From positions 224,360,943 through 224,424,942 of the forward strand of contig NC_084482.1 of NCBI RefSeq assembly GCF_030035675.1: 64,000 nucleotides of DNA. The letters run 5' to 3'. Positions 52,945 to 63,665 of the stretch are shown one piece after another. The translations under genes were made by a program, and so were the position numbers. Each line of letters opens with the position of its first letter. The first letter of the stretch is position 1. This DNA is from Rhineura floridana (lineage: Eukaryota > Chordata > Lepidosauria > Squamata > Rhineuridae). The notes under the pieces were generated by a model. That model made no database searches. It saw only the letters and a program-made list of their open reading frames with translations, and had not been told where the DNA came from.

Positions 52945-54625
52945 CACTTTGGACACATAATGAGAAGACATGACTCACTAGAAAAGACAATAATGCTGGG
53001 AAAATCAGAAGGGAGTACATAAGAACATAAGAACATAAGAAGAGCCTGCTGGATCAGGCCAGTGGCCCATCTAGTCCAGCATCCTGTTCTCACAGTGGCC
53101 AACCAGGTGCCTGGGGGAAGCCCGCAAGCAGGACCAGAGTGCAAGAACACTTTCCCCTCCTGAGGCTTCCGGCAACTGGTTTTCAGAAGCATGCTGCCTC
53201 TGACTAGGGTGGCAGACCACAGCCATCATGGCTAGTACCCATTGATAGCCCTGTCCTCCATGAATTGGTCTAATCTTCTTTTAAAGCCGTCCAAGCTGGT
53301 GGCCATTACTGCATCTTGTGGGAGCAAATTCCATAGTTTAACTATGCGCTGAGTAAAGAAGTACTTCCTTTTGTCTGTCCTGAATCTTCCAACATTCAGC
53401 TTCTTTGAATGTCCACGAGTTCTAGTATTATGAGAGAGGGAGAAGAACTTTTCTCTATCCACTTTCTCAATGCCATGCATAATTTTATACACTTCTATCA
53501 TGTCTCCTCTGACCCGCCTTTTCTCTAAACTAAAAAGCCCCAAATGCTGCAACCTTTCCTCGTAAGGGAGTCGCTCCATCCCCTTGATCATTCTGGTTGC
53601 CCTCTTCTGAACCTTTTCCAACTCTATAATATCCTTTTTGAGATGAGGCGACCAGAACTGTACACAGTATTCCAAATGCGGCCACACCATAGATTTATAC
53701 AATGGCATTATGATATCGTCTGTTTTATTTTCAATACCTTTCCTAATTATCGCTAGCATGGAATTTGCCTTTTTCACAGCTGCCGCACACTGGGTCGACA
53801 TTTTCATCGTGCTGTCCACTACAACCCCGAGGTCTCTCTCCTGGTCGGTCACCGCCAGTTCAGACCCCATGAGCGTATATGTGAAATTCAGATTTTTTGC
53901 TCCAATATGCATAATTTTACACTAGTTTATATTGAATTGCATTTGCCATTTTTCTGCCCATTCACTCAGTTTGGAGAGGTCTTTTTGGAGCTCTTCACAA
54001 TCCCATTTTGTTTTAACAACCCTGAACAATTTAGTGTCATCAGCAAACTTGGCCACTTCACTGCTCACTCCTAATTCTAGGTCATTAATGAACAAGTTGA
54101 AAAGTACAGGTCCCAATACCGATCCTTGAGGGACTCCACTTTCTACAGCCCTCCATTGGGAAAACTGTCCGTTGATTCCTACTCTCTGCTTTCTGCTTCT
54201 TAACCAATTTCTTATCCACAAGAGGACCTCTCCTCTTATTCCATGACTGCTAAGCTTCCTCAGAAGCCTTTGGTGAGGTACCTTGTCAAATGCTTTTTGA
54301 AAGTCTAAGTACACTATGTCCACTGGATCACCTCTATCTATATGCTTGTTGACACTCTCAAAGAATTCTAATAGGTTACTGAGACAGGACTTTCCCTTGC
54401 AGAAGCCATGCTGGCTCTGCTTCAGCAAGGCTTGTTCTTCTATGTGCTTAGTTAATCTAGCTTTAATAATAGAAAATAATAGAAAAAGAGGAAGGCCAAA
54501 CAAGAGATGGATTGATTCCATAAAGGAAGCCACAGACCTGAACTTACAAGATCTGAACAGGGTGGTTCATGACAGATGCTGCTGGAGGTCGCCATAAGTC
54601 GAAATCGACTTGAAGGGACATAACA
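52945..54625 (+). mobile_element. RTE/BovB-like LINE 3' end, split by a CR1
   Basis: The RTE strings MRRHDSLEKTIMLGKSEGS (52955-53018) and RKRGRPNKRWIDSIKEATDL (54480-54540) are the two halves of one copy, ending in 'gtcgccataagtcgaaatcg' and (CA)n at about 54630. The left arm has the same copy unsplit (25612-25845). Confidence 0.85.
53019..54468 (-). mobile_element. CR1 LINE, 5'-truncated, private to the right arm
   Basis: The 3' end is 'cataagaacataagaacata' at 53019. The minus-strand reverse transcriptase (54470-53232) includes [56 protein letters not shown] and RVRGDMIEVYKIMHGIEKV with few breaks. It contains 'caagaggacctctcctctta' uninterrupted, which shows the empty state of the LTR site in the 17-20 kb CR1. 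Confidence 0.92.
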
Positions 54626-54629
54626 CACA

Positions 54630-54830
54630 CACACACCTGCACTACGTGAGTTCAGCATTAATTGATCCAAGAGTGTCCAGTGCCCCACAAACCTCTGTGG
54701 GAGGAAATATCCTTAAAAGGTGGGCTGTGATATGCAGCCTTTGTGCCTCATCCACCATCAGGAAAAATCCTGCAGTGGACCAGCCAAACAGGTTTACACC
54801 TGAGAGGATCAATATCCTGGAGGTAAGTAG
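54630..54830 (+). other. Unidentified exon-like open segment (copy C)
   Basis: Plus-strand frame LIDPRVSSAPQTSVGGNILK, RWAVICSLCASSTIRKNPAV followed by GAG|GTAAGTAG at about 54818. Near-identical to copy B on the minus strand of the left arm. Confidence 0.4.
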
Positions 54831-55194
54831 TGACTTTGGATCAGGTAGATCCTTGAGCTAAAATGTGGGTGCCCCACTACCCAATAAAAGGATTTTGAGG
54901 TGCTAAAGCAAAGCTGACTTCAGAATGGTGGCAGCAATAGAGGGAGAGTGTTGGTTTTAGACCCTATAGTAAGTTAAAGAGGGCTCTGGCTGGGAAGCGC
55001 AGGGGATCCTGTCCCTAGGATCCCAGAATTATCAGTACTAAATTGGCCCCCAGAGTCTTCCTGTCTGGGAAAAGGGGGTGTAGGAAATGATGGCAACTCC
55101 ACCGGATAATCTGAAATGCATAGCGGGTCAGATCTGTGAAGCAGGGATGCCAGGAAGGGAGTAAGAAGGCTATCCTTAACCTCTCCTAATTCTA

Positions 55195-55322
55195 ACAGAA
55201 CAGGTTGCCATCTCCTGAATCTCCTGAATGATCTCCCTGTACAGAGCTCTCTAGTCTGGATCCAGCTGAGCCCGTTCCTCCTTGGTGAAGTGCAAGGACA
55301 CTTCCTCAAATGTCACCAGTCC
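55195..55322 (-). pseudogene. KRAB-A box exon with in-frame stop (copy C)
   Basis: On the minus strand the frame reads GLVTFEEVSLHFTQEERAQL, DPD, stop (complement of CTA at 55251-55253) and RALYREIIQEIQE-like sequence. It has the same stop codon as copies A and B. It is an inverted duplicate of 24923-25050 with no linked finger exon. Confidence 0.75.
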
Positions 55323-56835
55323 CTGGAAGAAGAATACAATTACTTTCCTCATTCATACTCCCAGGCAAGGTGTGGACATCATCTGCCCTCCACTCGCACT
55401 CTGAAGAGAGATGTGGCAAGCAGGATCTTTTCCTTTAGTGTTCACAAATCATGTCAGGTCCAGATGGCATCTACCTGAGAGGTCTGAAAACAACCCAAAC
55501 AACCCCAAGCGAGGGGAGGCGGGAAGCCCCTTTCTGACCGGTGAATACCTTCTCCCAAAGACTTGTTACCATATGGACTGGCAAATGTATTACAGTTTGA
55601 AAGCCAGACGGACACCGAAGGTATCTGGGAAATCAGAGGCCTATTAGCTGTTCCGGGAAAAGTAGTGGAAAATATTATGGAAGACAGAATTACCAAACAT
55701 GGAGTGCAACACAGCAATCATGGGATAAGAGGAAATATGCTCTCATGCATCAGTAAGTGTTTAAATATCATGAAGGTGAAAGCAGGACTAAATGAATAGT
55801 TCTCACAACGGAGGGATGTAAAAAGACACCCACCCCTTTCTTAGGGTTTCACTGGGTGCAGGGCACGGATGAGGGCATCTATGCCAAACAAAAACAGACA
55901 AAAACATGAAGGGAAAAATAAGTAACTGGGGGTGCCCACCCCAAACTGTAGTCTGGGCCAGGACAAATCATACACCCCAGGAAAAGGGAGGGTGTATTCT
56001 AAGAGATACCAGTCTTTCCCAGCTAAAATAAAGAAGAGTAAACAGGGGAATTTGCGGTGAGCATTCCAAAATCTGCTGTGGGCTATGAAAAATCATTCAA
56101 TTGAGCAAAGTGGATAGCCTCCTCTGCGAGATGTCACTGTATTCTGCCTGGAATGGTGCCATTAACTGGATGAATCAAGTTAACGTCACTCGCTAAACAG
56201 TTTGTGTTCAAGTTCAGGGTGAATAAAATTCCCAGCACCCTTCATAAACTACAACTCCCAAGACTCTTTGGAGGAAGCCATATGCTTTCAATGTACACTG
56301 TGAATGTGCCATAAAGGTGTGTGGTGTGGAGTAACTGGATAATGCCCTCTGATTTAGTAGGGAACTTACACCTGGTGTAGGAAGAGGGAGCGGAAGTAGC
56401 TCCCACCAATTTGCACCCATTGCAGGAAAACATCATTCGCTAAACAGTTTGTCTGCCAGGCCTCCCAAAAACAAGGAGGGCAGGGCCATGTTTCTGCTTT
56501 CCTAGATTAAATGGCGACCTTTAACAAAATAGGAAACTGGGGAGGGCTGGTAGAATGGTAGTATTTAAAGAAGAGCCTCACTATTCAACTATCACAGCTG
56601 AACCAAAGGACAAATGAGGACACATGGTCCATTTAGCGCACTGTTGTCTCCTTAGCTCTGTTCCAACTATGAGGTGCCTCCATCTCCAGGCTTAAGGCCC
56701 TTAAATTCATCATCAAAACTACAGATGTGCCCGAGGGATGCTTTGATCCGGCCCCAACACAGCCAGCCCAGCTCAGCGGAGAGGCAGACGGGATGGGGCA
56801 GAGCTGAATCCTCAGATCTGGAGGGTCTGCTGGGT
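55323..56835. other. Right-arm intron-like sequence of the KRAB-gene duplicate
   Basis: It includes the old CR1 piece (55450-55830, +) and the reverse complement of 23404-24424. No gene is seen. Confidence 0.55.
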
Positions 56836-56837
56836 TG

Positions 56838-57205
56838 TTGTTATGTGCCTTCAAGTGAATTACAACTTATGGCAACCCTGTGAATCAGCGACCTCCAGCA
56901 GCATCTGACATGAGCCATCCTGTTCAGATCTGTAGCTTCCTTTATGGAATCAATCCATTTCTTGTTTGGCCTTCCTCTTTTTCTACTCCCTTCTATTTTT
57001 CCCAGCATTATGGTCTTTCCTAGTGAATCATGTCTTCTCATTATGTGTCCAAAGTATGGTCACCTCAGTTTCATCATTTTGGTTTCTAGTGACAGTTCTG
57101 GTTTAATTAGTTCTAACACCCAGTTATTTGTCTTTTTCACAGTCCATGGTATGCACAGTCCACATTTCAACAGAGTTGATTTTTCTCTTACCACCTTTTT
57201 TTAAG
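56838..57205 (-). mobile_element. RTE/BovB-like LINE 3' fragment (copy C)
   Basis: Reverse complement of 23041-23403, starting with 'gttgttgttatgtgccttca' and carrying the minus-strand MRRHDSLGKTIMLGK frame. Confidence 0.8.
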
Positions 57206-57209
57206 AGGG

Positions 57210-57480
57210 GGGTCCTTCTCTCTTCCAACCTCCCCTCCGCCCCCAATTGCATACCTTTGTTTCGAGGCTCCCTCCGTGCAACCCCGCTTGCCAACATTGC
57301 TGCGCACAAAGACGGGCTCCTCTGGCACTTCCACCCTGCATTTCTTGCCAAGAGGCAGGGGCAGGAAAGGCAGGAAACCCTCATTTGAGCTCTTCCTTTG
57401 GCTCTGCTGTTGTTTAACCGTTAAAGTGGCTGAAGCTCCTCAGCTGCTTCACAGAGAGAGCGAGGGGAGGCGGGAAGCCC
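57210..57480 (-). promoter_or_regulatory. GC-rich exon-1-like block (copy C)
   Basis: Reverse complement of 22750-23020 with the same donor (minus-strand ACAAAG|GTATGC at about 57260). No downstream partner exon encodes a usable KRAB-ZNF. Confidence 0.45.
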
Positions 57481-57689
57481 CTTTCTGACCGGTGACCCTT
57501 CTCCATATTAAAAATAAAAATGCTATGCACATTTTTTAAAAAAGCCTTTGAGGGAACAGCTTAGGTTAGCTTAAACCCTGTTTCCTTTACCTGTTAGATT
57601 TCTCTGTGCAGGAACCAGAAGGCTGCTCAGAAACCTTTACTTAGTTTACTTGCTTAATTCCAACAAGCACCATCATGAAAGCTCCCTCT

Positions 57690-57775
57690 GAATACCGCTT
57701 ACCATGATCACCCTATTCATAGTGTCGCCATAAGTCGGGAGAGACTTGAAGGCAGTCCATTTCCTTTTTCATTTC
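57690..57775 (+). mobile_element. RTE/BovB-like 3'-end fragment (copy C)
   Basis: 'cgccataagtcgggagagac' and 'ttgaaggcagtccatttcct' form the RTE 3' end; counterpart of 22463-22570. Confidence 0.55.
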
Positions 57776-58828
57776 CAGTTTTATACCCATTCTCTCCCCC
57801 CCCATTGACTCAGACTAGCCCAAATGTTCTTGCTTTGTCATGTGTGATACGATCCCAATCTGGAAACCTCCATTTGCTTCAGGACCTTGCATGGTTTGCA
57901 AAGCCGGCTTCCTTCCTGAATGTGTCGTACTGGATATTAAGGGCATCACCACCCTTAACATGGGATTGACTACTCAGGATTGTTCCCTTCATTCAACATT
58001 GGTGAATACTCTGTGGAGAGTCACAGTGGAGTCTGCAGGGAGCATCTTTTGCAGGGAGAGGAGAGATGGGCATGTTGATCAGGGTTTGGGATTCTAGGGG
58101 AGCCGGGACTACTCAGTTTACTTTTCACATTGTTATCAGTCATTTTTTCATCACCTAACATAATACGACTTCTGTGTAGTTTTTGGTTTTGTTTGTGTTT
58201 GCAGGAAATAGAACTGGATGGCCCACAATCCCTTTTGACTAGTAGCTCAAGTCAACAGCTGACTTGGGAGCCCCAAAGTTTCATTTATTTTATAACTGTT
58301 CAATATTATACAGCCACGAGAGTGGCTGTATACTATAGCCAGCGGGGATTTTTCACATTCCGCAGTGTTAAATGGAAAATACCCCCATGCCATTCTGATG
58401 CTTCCCATAAGCTAATTTCAAAACAAAACTTTACAAAACCTATAGTTCTGAACTCAGAAACACTTGCTTAACAACCTCTCAATTTTCATGGCGATACACA
58501 AAACAGTCAGAGAGAATCAAGAGTTCAAAGTCTAAAAAGTGAGAAAAAAAACCCAGAGCCCTTTTGGACTTCTTTCTGTCAGAGTTCTCACAATCTGTTG
58601 AAATTCATTAAAAATCAGCCATGTTCACAGAGTGCCTGTAATCCTATTACTGACCTTGTCCCATACTCTGACCTTCATCTTCTGCAGTTTAAAAGTTGAA
58701 AAAATGCCTGGCTGATTTTTAATTAATTTAAGAAAATTTGCATTGAACTGAATGATAGTGCTGGGCATGCTCAGTAAGAACCAATTGTCAGTGTTCTACA
58801 AGCCAGACTCACAGCTGCTGGGCTTGCC
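57776..58828. other. Unassigned stretch of the right arm
   Basis: Reverse complement of 21406-22462, very similar. Nothing recognised. Confidence 0.5.
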
Positions 58829-58829
58829 T

Positions 58830-59130
58830 AATCAGGGGGCCACAGCCACACCAGACTTTGATTTCTCGTGAGACAGTCATGGCTTCCCTCAGAGAATCCT
58901 GGGAAGTGTAGTTTGTGAAGGGTGCTGAGAGGAGACTCCTGTTCCACTCAGAGAACTCCAGTGGCCAGACTGGTTTAATGGTCAGCCACTCTGACTGAAG
59001 GTCTGTGAGGGGAACAGGGTGTCTCCTAGCAACTCTTAGCACCCTTCACTAGCTACACTTCCCAGGATTCTTTTGAGAGAAGCCATGACTATCCAAAGTG
59101 AAATAAAGGCCTAGTGTGGATGTGGCCAGG
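58830..59130. mobile_element. Palindromic MITE (right-arm copy)
   Basis: Reverse complement of 21105-21405, with long inverted ends around 'ttcccaggattctttt' and 'gaatcctgggaagtgtag'. Confidence 0.75.
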
Positions 59131-59221
59131 GACAGCTTTGGTTTAAGTTTGGGTGGAAGGCTACATGTGCCTGCTGTAGAATGAAAAGGTGGGGGAAAGC
59201 TTAAAAAGCAATGATGCTGTT

Positions 59222-59515
59222 CACAATTTATTTATTTATTACATTTGTATACCGCCCCATAGCCAAAGCTCAACAACAATTAAAACATTAAAAACAAATA
59301 TACAAATTCAAAAACACATCTTTAAAAGCCAATTAAAAGACATGCTAAAATGTCTGGGAGAAGAGGAAAGTCTTGACCTGGCGCCAGAAAGATAACAGTG
59401 TTGGTGCCAGGCACACCTCGTTAGGGAGATCATTCCATAATTTGGGAGCCAAAACCAAGAAGGCCCTCTCCCTTGTTGCCTCCTCTAAACTTCCCTAGGA
59501 GGAGGCACCGGAGGA
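59222..59515 (-). mobile_element. L2 LINE 3'-end fragment (right-arm copy)
   Basis: (TTTA)n followed by 'gtataccgccccatagccaa'; counterpart of 20712-21016. Confidence 0.8.
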
Positions 59516-59794
59516 GGGCCTTGGATTTTGAGTGTAGGAAAGGGGCTTCCTCTCTGCCCAGTGCCCCCATCCAATCTTCTCCCCTCCCTGTCCCTCCCCC
59601 AGGTCAGTTTCACCTATCCTAAGCGTGATTGCACAGGAGTAAATCTCAATGAACTCAATAAGCATGCAAATGATCAAACCTGCCCTTCCTCTCCCTTTTG
59701 CCCCACCCCCTCCCCTCCCTGCCACTCCCTCAGGTCAGTTTCATCTCTCCTAAGCATGACTGCACCTCTGCCTTCCCCTGGGACAGTGTTGGAC

Positions 59795-60381
59795 TAATAT
59801 GTATTCAGAGCTTAACAGAACATTAATGTTTAAATGACTATTCCCTACACCAGTTGGTCATGGAACCGACCAGAGGGACGGCAACCCTGGACTTAATCCT
59901 CAGTAGGGACCGGGACCTGGTGCAAGATGTGTGGTTGAACCGATTGGGAGCAGTGACCACAGTGCTATTAAATTAAACATACATGTAACTGGCCAATTGC
60001 CAAGAAAATCCAAGTCACATTTGACTTCAAAAGAGGAAACTTCACAAAAATGAGGGGATTGGTAAAAAGAAAGCTGAAAAACAAAGTCCAGAGGGTCACA
60101 TCACTCGAAAATCCTTGGAAGTTGTTTAAAAACACTATATTAGAAGCTCAACTGGAGTGCATACCGCAGTTCAGAAAAGGTACCGCCAGGGCCAAGAAAA
60201 TGCCAGCATGGTTAACGAGCAAAGTCAAGGAAGCTCTTAGAGGCAAAAAGTCTTTCTTCAGAAAATGCAAGTCTTGTCTGAATGAAGAAAATAAAAAAGA
60301 ACACAAACTCTGGCAAAAGAAATGCAAGAAGACAATAAGGGATGCTAAAAAAGAATTTGAGGAGCACATTGCTAAGAACAT
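59795..60381 (+). mobile_element. CR1 LINE fragment cut by the arm boundary
   Basis: The frame includes NTILEAQLECIPQFRKGTAR, AKKMPAWLTSKVKEALRGKK and KKCKKTIRDAKKEFEEHIAK, the end of the endonuclease and linker. It stops at 60381 without the reverse transcriptase or 3' end. The left-arm counterpart continues into the full CR1, so the loss marks the duplication breakpoint rather than normal 5' truncation. Confidence 0.88.
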
Positions 60382-60398
60382 GCTACAACATTCCCCAG

Positions 60399-60647
60399 GT
60401 AGGAATACACAAGCAGAGGCAGCCTGTAGCTCTAGTTAATTTCGTGTGTGTGTGTGTGTGTGTATGAAAAAAGATGAGAATGATTGAATAAAATTGCTGC
60501 CTAGAGGCACCCTACATCACCATTAAATGAGTGCACAGAGAAACACTGTAGAACATGGCCTTCCCTGTCCTCAGTTCCAGTTAATAAATAATATCTGAGC
60601 TTTGTCCTGAAAACAAAAGAACCCTCCATCTCTTCCTCTCTTACTAG
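60399..60647. other. Intron 2 remnant of the second V2R
   Basis: It begins 'gtaggaatacacaagcagag' like intron 2 of the first V2R, then a (TG)n run (60445-60462) and about 150 bases aligning with 34250-34400. Confidence 0.7.
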
Positions 60648-61589
60648 GTTAGTTACGCTTCTGTTTACCATTTTCTTGACAAAACACAATCTGCTTTCGT
60701 CTACCGGATGATTCCAAATCAAGAACCTCCAAGCCCAGGGATTGTGAGACTACTCCTGCATTTCAGGTGGACATGGATCGGTCTCTTTGCTCCTGACACT
60801 GACAATGGAGAGAGGTTTGTGAGGACCTTGACACCCTTGCTGATCAGGAGTGGAGTTTGTGTTGCCTTCTCACACATCATGTCACGACAGGCTTCTTCTA
60901 CATATTTTTGGCATCTAGAGGAACCAAACCAACCTTTGATTTTCATGCAAGGACACGTCACTGTATTTCTTTACTATGGAGAGTCTCAGTCCTTCTTTGA
61001 TGTAGCACACATGGTAACAACCATGGACACAACCCTGAAACCGTTTGCAGGGAAAATTTGGATCACAACAGCTCTGCCATATGCCAGCTCCAATACCTGT
61101 CTCTGGGCACTTCGCAACAAAAATAGCCGTGGTTTTTTATCTTTATTTATCCAGACAAAAAAAGGATCTAAATATGACGATAGCATGCCAGTTATCTATG
61201 GGGACAGTAATGTCTATCCACTTTGGCCAGAAGGATATGATTGCTTCTATTTGAAGCATGTGTTATCTGTGAAAGGCCAGAACCGATGCAGCGAGAAGGA
61301 GAACCTGGCAGGTTTCCGTCAGGATGTCCTTGAAAGGAGCCTGTTTCAAGACACCTACGGCATTTACAACACAGTCCAAGCTCTGGCACACGCGTTGAAT
61401 GCTGCATACTTGTCCAGATCCAAGCGAATGTTGATGGCAGGTGGAAACAGGTTGGAAGGCGAAAGAGGCCAGCCGTCACAGGTATTTCTCCCCCCCCCCC
61501 GTCTAGTGATGTGGATGGATATTGTTTCACTGAACAAGGCAATCATTTCTATTCGGCAGCCGTTATTTTACCTAAAGATGCCAACTTGC

Positions 61590-61790
61590 AAAGAAGTCAT
61601 CACTCTGATAAAGCTCATGAAGGCCTCAGGTTCAATCTTTGGGGGTCCACAGGTAGATCTGGGAAAGATTCCTGTCTGAAAAACTGGAAAGCTGCTGTCA
61701 GGCAACCTCATCGGTGCTGAAATAGATGGACTAGGGGTTTAACTTTATGAGGCAGCTTACTATCTTGGAGCGAGTCTCTGAGAGACTTTC
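61590..61790 (+). mobile_element. tRNA-derived SINE in intron 3 of the second V2R
   Basis: 'gctcatgaaggcctcaggtt' and 'gaaagattcctgtctgaaaa' with the 3' body 'gaaatagatggactaggggt'. It is orthologous in position to the duplicated SINE in the first V2R, so it predates the V2R gene duplication. Confidence 0.7.
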
Positions 61791-62552
61791 ACAAGCAGTG
61801 GTGAGATGCTGTGGCATTTTGCCTGTTTCTGAGGCTCGCTGGATTCTGCTCATCCACTGCTGCAATTCTTTTCCTTTTTCAGGTACCTCTTTCTTAGTCT
61901 TCACTGCTGAAGGAAGGCCCCATTTCCCAACACCACAGTTACACTGTGAACATTTAAAACAAAACAAAAATACCCTGCTTGGCCAATCTGTGTTTAGAAC
62001 ATACAGTATGTGAACTAACAGAGTGGAAATAACCAACTTCTCTAAATGCTGGGATTTTGTCCTCTGTCATTCTAGTTTCTTCCTTTCCTGAGAAACATCC
62101 GGTTTTACAATTCTTCCATGGATGGAGTGTATTTGGATGAGAAGGGGGACCTGGCAGCTGACTTTGACATTGTGAACGTCATGAAGTTTCCTAATAATTC
62201 CCTTCATGTAGAGAAAATAGGCAGTATGGAAAGACAGGGAAGCCCAGGCATACAAGTCACCATTGATCAGGATGCCATTGTTTGGTCCCATTGGTTTAAT
62301 AAGGTGGGTGAAGCCATTCAATTCATTTCATTCTCATTAAGTGCTGATAATTTTATCCCCCGCAGGAGAAAAGCATTTAATCTTAAAGGAAAGTACCCTA
62401 CATATCCACTCATTAACCAAAAAGCACGGCAATTAAACATTACTTTATATAATTACTTATTACATATATATCCCACCCTTCTTTCCAAAGGAGCCCAGGG
62501 CAGCAAACATGTCAGTGATAATTAAAATCTTCTAAAAACTGTTAAAAACAGT

Positions 62553-62690
62553 TCCAGGCTATGGTCTGAAGGCACATGAGACCAGCACGTCTGGTCAGTG
62601 TCTGGATGGGAGACTGCCTGGGAACCATCTGTAAGCTGCCTTGGGCTTCTATCATAAAAGGAAGGTGGGGTATAAATGTAATAAATAAAT
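62553..62690 (+). mobile_element. 5S-rRNA-derived SINE with L2-like tail
   Basis: The head contains 'tctggatgggagactgcctg' plus GGAACC, matching the 5S rRNA internal promoter C box (TGGATGGGAGACCGCCTGGGAA). The tail 'gaaggtggggtataaatgta' plus (ATAA)n resembles L2 3' ends. It is flanked by a 9-bp TSD AAAAACAGT (62544-62552 and 62691-62699). A pol III-type SINE in intron 4 of the second V2R, absent from the first V2R. Confidence 0.85.
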
Positions 62691-63049
62691 AAAAACAGTC
62701 ATATACACTCAAAACTAATAATTTCAGCATTGCCAGGGACAGTATTTTTCAACCATCAAATATCTGCGTAAATGAATGTTTTTAAATTCCTCTTGAGTTA
62801 GAGAGATGCAACTCACCAGGGAGGGCAGCCCACAAATGAGAAGCCACCAGTGAAAAGACCCTGTCTTGGATCAGTGCCAACTGGGCAACCCCAAGTGGCA
62901 TAATGAAGTTAAAGTTCCTGTTTTCTGAGTCCCATATTACCTCAGGAACAGGCAACTTTATATGGTCGTCACATTCCCTCACAGATATTTATCAGGGGAT
63001 ACATGCTGGCAGGGGCTGGACCCAGAGTTGATGATGGGTGGAACTATAG

Positions 63050-63605
63050 ATGAAAGTGTTCTGGATCAACTAATCTGGAATAAAAATGATCTGACTTCAA
63101 TTTTCACAATGCTCATTCTCCTTGATCCCTTAGCAGCTTTTGATACTTTTGACCATGGTATCCTTTTGGAGCATCTTAGGGAGGTGGAGCTTGGGGGCAT
63201 GTGCTTCATAGCTCCAGGGCCACTTCCAAAAAGTAGTTATAGGAGGCCTCTGTTTGATACCATGGGAACTCTCCTGTGGTATTCCACAGGGTCCCATCTT
63301 ATCCCCCATACTCTTTCACAGCTATATGAAGCTGCTGTGAGCTGTCATCAGGAGACTTGGAGTAAGGTGTCACTAATATGCAGAAGACGCACAACTCTAT
63401 CTTTCTGTTCCATCTGAATTGGGAGAGGCAGTTGAGGTGTTGGACCGGTGCTTGGCGGCGGTGATGGGCTAGATGTGGGCCAATGAATTGAGGCTGAATC
63501 CTGAAAAGACAGAAGTGTTATGTGATCAGAGTTCTCAAGTCCGGGAGGTGGGGAGACAGCCTGTTCTGGACACTCCCCTGGAACAGGCAGGTCACCAGGG
63601 TCCAA
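63050..63605 (+). mobile_element. Old L2 LINE fragment
   Basis: The frames MLILLDPLAAFDTFDHGILL, EHLREVELGG and, later, [14 protein letters not shown] are L2 reverse-transcriptase motifs. Several breaks. It is interrupted by a short L2 tail (63608-63665, 'ctgggctcctaatgggagga'). Confidence 0.75.
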
Positions 63606-63665
63606 CATTGCCACCCTGGGCTCCTAATGGGAGGAAGGGCAGGATATCAATAAACAAATAAACTA

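Larger units (their letters stand above)
49803..60381 (-). repeat. Right arm of the inverted segmental duplication
   Basis: It is the reverse complement of 19638-29114. The extra length is mostly a private CR1 insertion (53019-54468). The outer end (60381) cuts a CR1 in mid-coding sequence and touches the last codons of a V2R exon 2, so this looks like the derived copy. It lacks the hAT MITE (empty site 50074-50081) and the L2 tail of the left arm. Confidence 0.92.
60384..62303 (+). pseudogene. Second V2R, 5' part lost: exon 2 remnant, exons 3 and 4
   Basis: The remaining pieces are: exon 2 remnant 60384-60398 (YNIPQ, the canonical end of V2R exon 2, with donor CAG|GTAGGA); exon 3 60648-61481 (278 codons; [60 protein letters not shown]; donor CACAG|GTATTT); exon 4 62076-62303 (76 codons; [40 protein letters not shown]). 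Both full exons are open and splice sites are normal, so the decay is recent. Exon 1 and nearly all of exon 2 are absent because the right arm of the inverted repeat abuts the remnant. Exons 5-6 would lie beyond the window. It is a tandem paralogue of the 29.7-47.35 kb gene, in the same orientation. Confidence 0.85.
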
